From contig JAICUS010000194.1 of the NCBI GenBank assembly GCA_025935735.1, positions 1 through 9,637 of the forward strand: 9,637 nt of DNA, read 5' to 3'. Positions 6,131 to 9,637 of this stretch are shown here, piece after piece; the stretch's first letter is position 1; each line of letters starts with the position of its first letter. A program made the translations under genes and the position numbers. The notes under the pieces are model-generated. The model had not been told where the DNA came from. It did not search any database and was given only the letters and a program-made list of their open reading frames with translations. The DNA comes from Solirubrobacteraceae bacterium. GTDB taxonomy: Bacteria > Actinomycetota > Thermoleophilia > Solirubrobacterales > Solirubrobacteraceae.

Positions 6131-6325
6131 ATGCATTCGTTCCACAATCCCGTGCTCGCCCGCCAGCTGGCCGATGAGCGCATGCGGGAAGCCCACAGCC
6201 GTGCGGTACAGAGGCGCCGTCGCGAACGGCCGCCCAACGTACCCGTCCGTGGGCGCGTGGCCTACGCCGCCGGGCGCTTCGCCCGCCGGCTGGACCACGA
6301 GATGGCGCGCCGCGCCGTCGTCTGA
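6131..6325 (+). CDS. Small Arg-rich protein of unknown function (64 aa)
   Basis: The start ATG follows AGGAG with 5-nt spacing, the best start in this frame. The product MHSFHNPVLARQLADERMREA... has 16 Arg in 64 residues, including RRRR at 28-31, no membrane helix and no Cys. The first half (about 7-27) looks like an amphipathic helix; the middle has a Pro-rich RERPPNVPVRG turn and the end is another basic helix (RRLDHEMARR). The charge suggests RNA, DNA, ribosome or membrane-surface binding, but I recognise no family. The frame stays open upstream to a GTG at 5930 (131 aa), but that stretch is Arg/Pro low-complexity and the GTG sits inside a Shine-Dalgarno sequence, so I reject the longer form. 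The ribosome site can be folded into a hairpin, and a possible leader ORF precedes it, suggesting controlled translation. The lipoprotein gene begins 21 bases later. Confidence 0.7.
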   Translation: MHSFHNPVLARQLADERMREAHSRAVQRRRRERPPNVPVRGRVAYAAGRFARRLDHEMARRAVV

Positions 6326-6333
6326 GCCCGTCG

Positions 6334-6339
6334 TAACCT
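6334..6339 (+). promoter_or_regulatory. Candidate -10 box for a leaderless lipoprotein gene
   Basis: TAACCT fits TANNNT and ends 7 bases before GTG 6347, the same spacing as the TACGAT box before glyA. No Shine-Dalgarno site precedes this GTG. No -35 match is visible upstream. Confidence 0.35.
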
Positions 6340-6346
6340 GAGCGCC

Positions 6347-6979
6347 GTGCAGCGCGCCCGTCGCCCCCTCCGGATCGTGACGGCCGCGCTGCCGGCGCTC
6401 GCTCTTCTCCTCGCCGGCTGCGGCGGCAACGCCGACAAGGAGATCGCCGGCGGCGGCCAACTCGGCGGACGCACGCTCACCGTCTATTCGCTGACGCGCG
6501 ATCCCACCGGCGCCTCGCGCGACGCGGTGGACGGTCAGAAGCTTGCGCTCGCGGAGGCGCACGGGCGCGTCGGCCGGCTGATCGTCAACTTCGCCGCCTT
6601 CGACCTCGGCGCGACGAGCGCGACCGCCGCCACGGCGACGCAGCGGGCGATCGAGGACCCGCAGATCATCGCCGCCGTGGTCGATGCCACCCGCGTGACC
6701 GTGCCGCTGCTCAACGCCGCGGGCATCCTCCAGGTCGCGCCGGGCGGCGACCTCGCGCTCGGCGCCGACCCGCAGGCCACGCCCTCGGGCCACCCGACGC
6801 TCGCGCCGCTGCCGCCGGGGACCGTCCCGCCCGGCTTCGCGGCCCGCTTCCGATCCACGTTCGGCCGCGCGCCGACCGCCCGGGCGCGCGCCGGCTACCG
6901 GGCGATGCGGACGATCCTGCGGGCGATCGCGCGAGGCGGCAACGACCGCACGCAGGTCATCCGGGCGTACCTGCGCTAG
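6347..6979 (+). CDS. Small lipoprotein resembling a shortened branched-chain amino acid-type binding protein
   Basis: A 210-aa exported lipoprotein. N-terminus: Arg-rich n-region, hydrophobic stretch VTAALPALALLLAGC and a lipobox LAGC with lipidated C25. Residues about 42-135 (GRTLTVYSLTRDPTG..., AVDGQKLALAEA, ATATQRAIEDPQIIAAVVD, VPLLNAAGILQVAPG) look like the first lobe of type I periplasmic binding proteins of the Peripla_BP_6/LivK class. Residues about 164-210 (FAARFRSTFGRAPTARARAGYRAMRTILRAIA) resemble the C-terminal part, with the usual FGRAP...GYRAM helix. The family is normally about 380-400 aa, so most of the second lobe appears missing and is replaced by a Pro-rich linker (about 141-163). 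No transporter genes are nearby, so it may be a sensor or a decayed paralogue. Start GTG 6347 is set by the signal peptide. The stop overlaps the osmC stop on the other strand. Confidence 0.75.
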   Translation: MQRARRPLRIVTAALPALALLLAGCGGNADKEIAGGGQLGGRTLTVYSLTRDPTGASRDAVDGQKLALAEAHGRVGRLIVNFAAFDLGATSATAATATQRAIEDPQIIAAVVDATRVTVPLLNAAGILQVAPGGDLALGADPQATPSGHPTLAPLPPGTVPPGFAARFRSTFGRAPTARARAGYRAMRTILRAIARGGNDRTQVIRAYLR

Positions 6980-7407
6980 TCCTCCAGTGCCGCGTCCAGC
7001 GTGATCTCCTTCACCGAGGCCAGCGCCTTGGACAGCGGGCACTGCTCCTTGGCGCCCTGCGCGGCCTGCTGGAAGCCGTCGGCGTCCACACCCGGCACCT
7101 TCCCGCGGATCGTGAGGTCGATCCGGGTGATCTCGAAGCCGCCCTCGACCTGGTCGATCGTCACCTTCGCGGCGGCCGAGAGCGAGTCCGGCGGGTTGCC
7201 GGCCTGGGTCAGGCCGACGCTCAGCGCCATGGCGAAGCAGCTCGCGTGCGCGGCGCCCAGCAGCTCCTCCGGGTTGGTGCCGCCGCCGTCCTCGAAGCGG
7301 CCGCTGAAGTTGTACGGCAGATCGAAGGCGCCGGAGCCCACGGCCACCGTGCCCCCGCCGCGCTTGAAGTCGCCCTGCCACTCAGCGCTCGCGTTGCGTG
7401 TCGGCAT
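6976..7407 (-). CDS. osmC: OsmC-type peroxidase
   Basis: Cytosolic thiol peroxidase of the OsmC/Ohr superfamily that reduces organic hydroperoxides. The 143-aa product equals the E. coli OsmC length and aligns by eye from end to end: QGDFKRGGGTVAVGSG near 11-26, RFEDGGGTNPEELLGAAHASCFAMAL (37-62) with peroxidatic C57, and EQCPLSKAL (121-129) with resolving C123. R37 matches the conserved arginine. The GTNPEELLGAAHASC signature favours OsmC over Ohr. The start is ATG 7407, supported by AGGAG 5 bases upstream on the minus strand; a further upstream ATG would precede that site. A candidate promoter (TACAGT, GCGACA) and PHO-box-like repeats lie upstream. Converges on the lipoprotein gene with a 4-bp overlap and no terminator between. 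Confidence 0.93.
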   Translation of the reverse strand: MPTRNASAEWQGDFKRGGGTVAVGSGAFDLPYNFSGRFEDGGGTNPEELLGAAHASCFAMALSVGLTQAGNPPDSLSAAAKVTIDQVEGGFEITRIDLTIRGKVPGVDADGFQQAAQGAKEQCPLSKALASVKEITLDAALED

Positions 7408-7444
7408 TCTCGCTCCTCTCAAGGGGTCGGACTACGTGCCGCGG

Positions 7445-7474
7445 ACTGTACGGCTAGCCTCTCCCGCGTGTCGC
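7445..7474 (-). promoter_or_regulatory. Candidate osmC promoter
   Basis: On the minus strand, -35 GCGACA (7474-7469; 4 of 6 to TTGACA) and -10 TACAGT (7450-7445) are separated by 18 bp. The -10 lies 37 bases before the osmC ATG, leaving room for the AGGAG ribosome site. Consensus match is moderate. Confidence 0.4.
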
Positions 7475-7484
7475 GCGCCGCCGC

Positions 7485-7517
7485 GTTCACGGGGGGTTCA
7501 TCTGCCGTTCACGGCAG
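7485..7517 (+). promoter_or_regulatory. Three tandem 11-bp units resembling a PHO box
   Basis: GTTCACGGGGG (7485-7495), GTTCATCTGCC (7496-7506) and GTTCACGGCAG (7507-7517) follow each other without gaps, so GTTCAY recurs exactly every 11 bp, once per helical turn. Actinobacterial PhoP operators are built of 11-bp direct repeat units with a GTTCACC-like core, so this fits an OmpR/PhoB-family response-regulator site. It lies just upstream of the osmC -35 and 25 bp upstream of the atp -35. Confidence 0.6.
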
Positions 7518-7532
7518 TCCGCTAGAGGCGGG

Positions 7533-7554
7533 TGTCACAAAGTTGTTACAAAGT
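7533..7554 (+). promoter_or_regulatory. Tandem 11-bp repeat with GTNAC-N6-GTNAC core over the atp -35
   Basis: TGTCACAAAGT (7533-7543) is followed directly by TGTTACAAAGT (7544-7554), one mismatch in 11. The core reads GTCAC-AAAGTT-GTTAC, the spacing of MtrA- and GlnR-type operators, and also TCACAAA-N4-TTACAAA, like mycobacterial PhoP sites. It is an AT-rich island overlapping the putative -35 of the ATP synthase promoter. Confidence 0.6.
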
Positions 7555-7572
7555 CCGAGAACCCGCTACACT
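7543..7572 (+). promoter_or_regulatory. Candidate promoter of the ATP synthase operon
   Basis: -35 TTGTTA (7543-7548) and -10 TACACT (7567-7572), each 4 of 6 to consensus, are separated by 18 bp. Transcription would start near 7579, giving a 5' untranslated region of about 80 nt before atpI. Confidence 0.5.
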
Positions 7573-7613
7573 GGCGCGCGCCGGACCGGCCGGGGAGCAA
7601 TTCGTCCCTCCCG

Positions 7614-7631
7614 CCGCGCGAACCCGCGCGG
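7614..7631 (+). other. GC hairpin in the atp 5' untranslated region
   Basis: CCGCGCG (7614-7620) pairs perfectly with CGCGCGG (7625-7631) around an AACC loop. It lies 30 bases upstream of the atpI start. Role unknown; it may affect mRNA stability or translation. Confidence 0.35.
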
Positions 7632-7661
7632 GGATGGCCTGGTGCGGCTGAACAGCCTGCG

Positions 7662-8057
7662 ATGAGCGCTCCAGCCATGCCGACCACCGACCCTTTGGCC
7701 TTCGTCCGTTACCTGGACGTGGTGATCGTCGTGCTGGCCGCGCCGTTCATCCTGCTGACCGGCGCGCCCGGGCTCGGCTACCTGGTGGGCGCCGGCGCCT
7801 GGCTCGTCACACGCGTTGCCGGGGTGCTCGCGGAGCGCGCCGCGGCCCGCCGCAGCGACGCCCGCGCCGTGGCCGCGATCAACCTCGCGGTCCTGCTCGG
7901 CCGCGTGTGGATCGTCGGCCTGAGCATTCTCGCGGTCGGGCTGGCCGCGGATCGGGAAGACGGTCTCATGGCGGCGCTGACCGCGCTCGTCGCCTTCACC
8001 GTGTACCTGGCCACGTCACTGATCACCCGGCCGCTGGAGAGGAAGCCGCCCGCATGA
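7662..8057 (+). CDS. atpI: AtpI-like ATP synthase accessory membrane protein
   Basis: A 131-aa protein with four hydrophobic segments (about 17-33, 36-56, 73-96 and 101-121), separated by a basic loop ERAAARRSDAR (58-68) and a short acidic turn (DRED, 97-100). Size, four-helix layout and position directly before atpB fit AtpI/subunit I, which assists c-ring assembly and ion handling of the ATP synthase; the family is poorly conserved, so the assignment relies partly on context. Its TGA overlaps the atpB ATG as ATGA, implying translational coupling. The start at ATG 7662 lacks a clear ribosome site; ATG 7677 is an alternative that would remove five residues and leaves the helices intact. Probably the first gene of the operon, read from the promoter near 7543-7572. 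Confidence 0.75.
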   Translation: MSAPAMPTTDPLAFVRYLDVVIVVLAAPFILLTGAPGLGYLVGAGAWLVTRVAGVLAERAAARRSDARAVAAINLAVLLGRVWIVGLSILAVGLAADREDGLMAALTALVAFTVYLATSLITRPLERKPPA

Positions 8058-8947
8058 CCAAGACCCGCAAGCTCGTCTTCGCCGGCCTGGCGGGATACGT
8101 CCTGCTGGTGATCGTGGCGCTGATCGTCTTCGGCTCGGCGGGCCGCAACCACGAGTTCAAGCCGCAGAACGAGTTCAAGCTCGACCCCTGGATCAATCTT
8201 CCCGGCCCGTTCGACATCAACAAGGCCGTGCTCTACCTGGTGCTGGCGGGCATCCTCACGGCCTGGACGATGATCTACGTCGCCCGCCGCATGGAGATGC
8301 GCCCGAATCGCACCCAGACCGCGGTGGAGACGCTCTACAGCTTCATGCGCGACTCGATCACGCGCGGGAACATGGACGACCGGATGGCGGCGAAGTGGTT
8401 CCCGTTCATCGGGGCGCTGTTCCTGTTCATCTGGTACTCGAACCTGCTCGGCTACATCCCACTGCCCACCAACAGCGGGGAGAAGTTCAACCTCTTCGGC
8501 GCCGAGATCCCGTCGTTCGCGATCTACGCGGCCACCGCCAACGTGTCCACGCCGCTGATCTTCGCGGTCATGGTCTTCTTCTTCTACACGGTCGAGGGCA
8601 TCCGGGCCAAGGGCGTGATCGGCTACCTGAAGGCGCTGATCCCGCGCGGCGTGCACGGCCCGATGATCCTGCTGATCTTCCCGCTCGAGGTGCTGTCGAA
8701 CCTGATGCGGATCGTCTCGCTGTCCGTCCGACTCTTCGCCAACATGCTGGCCGGCCACCTGATCATCCTGTTCATGGCCGGCGGCATGGCGATCCTGCTC
8801 GGCGTCGTCGCGATCGGGGTGGTCGCGCTGCCGCTGGGCTTCGCCATCTACGTCTTCGAGGTGGGCCTGATCGCCACCCTGCAGGCCTTCATCTTCGCGG
8901 TCCTGTCTGCCATCTACCTCGGCGGCTCGGTCGCCGAGTCCCACTAG
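8054..8947 (+). CDS. atpB: F1Fo ATP synthase subunit a
   Basis: Membrane subunit that forms the two proton half-channels next to the c-ring. The 297-aa product has an N-terminal helix, a long hydrophilic segment, and the conserved C-terminal hairpin. The signature VSLSVRLFANMLAGH carries the essential arginine R226 (E. coli R210); LQAFIFAVLS carries Q277 (E. coli Q252). At the E. coli E219/H245 pair this protein has H235 and E270, the swapped arrangement known in many bacteria. FPLEVLSNLMRIVSLSVRLFANM is intact, so it should be functional. The ATG overlaps the atpI stop (ATGA) and a GAGAGGAA ribosome site lies about 9 bases upstream. The TAG stop overlaps the atpE ribosome site, tying the genes together in one operon. 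Confidence 0.97.
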   Translation: MTKTRKLVFAGLAGYVLLVIVALIVFGSAGRNHEFKPQNEFKLDPWINLPGPFDINKAVLYLVLAGILTAWTMIYVARRMEMRPNRTQTAVETLYSFMRDSITRGNMDDRMAAKWFPFIGALFLFIWYSNLLGYIPLPTNSGEKFNLFGAEIPSFAIYAATANVSTPLIFAVMVFFFYTVEGIRAKGVIGYLKALIPRGVHGPMILLIFPLEVLSNLMRIVSLSVRLFANMLAGHLIILFMAGGMAILLGVVAIGVVALPLGFAIYVFEVGLIATLQAFIFAVLSAIYLGGSVAESH

Positions 8948-8961
8948 GAGGAGTTCCTCAA

Positions 8962-9237
8962 GTGCACTTCGCGACCGTCATTCTCTCGACCCTCTTCGCC
9001 GCGGCGAACGACGGCCAGGCCGCTGGACGCGCGATCGCGCTCGGCGTGGGCGGCGGCCTCGGCGCGGTCGGCGCGGGCGTGGGCATCGGCATCATCTTCG
9101 GCAAGGTCATCGAGTCCGTCACCCGCCAGCCGGAGATGCGCGACGAGATCACGTCCATCCAGTGGCTGGGCTTCGCGTTGACCGAGGCCTGCTTCTTCTA
9201 CGGCCTGGTGGCGGGCCTGATCGCCTTCTTCCTCTAG
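8962..9237 (+). CDS. atpE: F1Fo ATP synthase subunit c
   Basis: Hairpin proteolipid that forms the rotating c-ring. The 91-aa product has two helices: a glycine-rich first helix (about 25-49, GVGGGLGAVGAGVGIGIIFG), the polar loop with conserved RQPE (55-58) that contacts the F1 stalk, and a second helix with the ion-carrying E75 in ALTEACFFYGLV. No Gln/Glu in helix 1 or Ser/Thr after E75, as found in sodium-binding rings, so proton coupling is expected. The GTG at 8962 is chosen because AGGAGGAG (8946-8953), overlapping the atpB stop, lies 8 bases upstream. The N-terminal hydrophobic run (VHFATVILSTLFAAA) before the first helix is longer than in E. coli subunit c (79 aa). atpF starts 4 bases after the stop. 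Confidence 0.97.
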   Translation: MHFATVILSTLFAAANDGQAAGRAIALGVGGGLGAVGAGVGIGIIFGKVIESVTRQPEMRDEITSIQWLGFALTEACFFYGLVAGLIAFFL

Positions 9238-9241
9238 CGCC

Positions 9242-9637
9242 ATGCACGTCGTCGCCGCCGAGTCCGGAGGGGGCAGCTTCCTCGTCAGCCCGAACGTGGG
9301 GCTGATGGTGTGGACGCTGGTCGTCTTCTTCCTCACCTTCTGGCTGCTGTGGAAGGTCGCCTTCCCGCGCATCACCGAGGCGCTGGACCGCCGCCAGCGG
9401 GCGATCGAGGAGTCGATCGACGCGGCCGAGCGCACGCGCCGGGAGGCGGACGAGCTGCTCGCCGACTACCGCGAGCGGCTGTCGGACGCCCGCGGGCAGG
9501 CGGACGAGATCGTGGCCCGCGCGCGCCGCACGGCCGAGGCCTCCGAGGGCGAGATCCTGGCCGACGCGCGCCACAAGCGCGAGGAGATGATGGCCCAGAC
9601 GCGGCGCGACATCGAGGCCGAGACGCGCCGCGCGATC
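9242..9637 (+). CDS. atpF: F1Fo ATP synthase subunit b (partial, 3' end outside window)
   Basis: The first 132 codons are present and the frame is open at the window edge. Subunit b forms the peripheral stalk that holds F1 against Fo. Visible: a short N-terminus (MHVVAAESGGGSFLVSPNVG), one membrane helix (about 20-42, LMVWTLVVFFLTFWLLWKVAF), then PRITEALDRRQRAIEESIDAA and a long charged coiled coil rich in Ala, Arg and Glu. This order is diagnostic. No Shine-Dalgarno site precedes ATG 9242; the 4-base gap after atpE suggests reinitiation by the same ribosomes. A delta and the F1 subunit genes would be expected next. Confidence 0.95.
   Translation, partial: MHVVAAESGGGSFLVSPNVGLMVWTLVVFFLTFWLLWKVAFPRITEALDRRQRAIEESIDAAERTRREADELLADYRERLSDARGQADEIVARARRTAEASEGEILADARHKREEMMAQTRRDIEAETRRAI

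Noticed and set aside
7634..7651. Five-codon upstream ORF (MAWCG) in the atp leader
   Set aside because: No ribosome site and too short to distinguish from chance.
1..9637. CRISPR arrays, insertion sequences, rRNA or tRNA genes
   Set aside because: No regularly spaced repeats, transposase frames or structural RNA signatures were seen on either strand.

Overview
This is a high-GC window with strongly GC-biased third codon positions, frequent GTG/TTG starts and possible leaderless starts. It looks actinobacterial. The order glyA ... wecA-like ... atpI-atpB-atpE-atpF matches the glyA-wecA-atpIBEF block I recall from Streptomyces (mycobacteria keep wecA-atpI-atpB). The gene content suggests a deep-branching actinobacterium such as Thermoleophilia/Solirubrobacterales, but that placement is inference.

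Layout. 3-89: probable 3' end of an unidentified plus-strand gene. 111-1394: glyA (serine hydroxymethyltransferase). 1438-3438: soluble GAF-PAS hybrid histidine kinase with a C-terminal receiver domain, started by a TTG whose ribosome binding site lies in a perfect hairpin. 3434-3470: AT-rich direct and inverted repeats that carry the stop codons of both converging genes. 3464-4542, minus strand: a two-gene unit, a 73-aa single-pass membrane protein coupled by ATGA to a 286-aa Ser/Thr kinase. 4657-5814: WecA/TagO-type sugar-1-phosphate transferase for cell-envelope glycans. 5815-6325: a leader with a very strong Shine-Dalgarno site, a 26-codon ORF and mutually exclusive hairpins, ending at a 64-aa Arg-rich protein. 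6347-6979: small lipoprotein resembling an internally shortened solute-binding protein. 6976-7407, minus strand: OsmC peroxidase. 7408-7661: divergent control region with two arrays of 11-bp tandem repeats. 7662-9637: start of the F1Fo ATP synthase operon (atpI-like, atpB, atpE, 5' part of atpF).

The conserved backbone (one-carbon metabolism, envelope lipid-linked sugar, ATP synthase) is interrupted by two accessory inserts: a signalling insert (hybrid kinase, Ser/Thr kinase, small membrane protein) and an insert holding the leader, the 64-aa gene, the lipoprotein and osmC. The most interesting material is regulatory: (i) a 1:2 / 2:3 / 3:4 alternative-pairing leader at 5925-6130 that could act as a translational attenuator, (ii) a three-unit PHO-box-like array and a GTNAC-N6-GTNAC pair in front of the ATP synthase operon, and (iii) the palindrome that ends two converging genes. 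All pairings and repeats were read by eye; no folding, database search or alignment was run.
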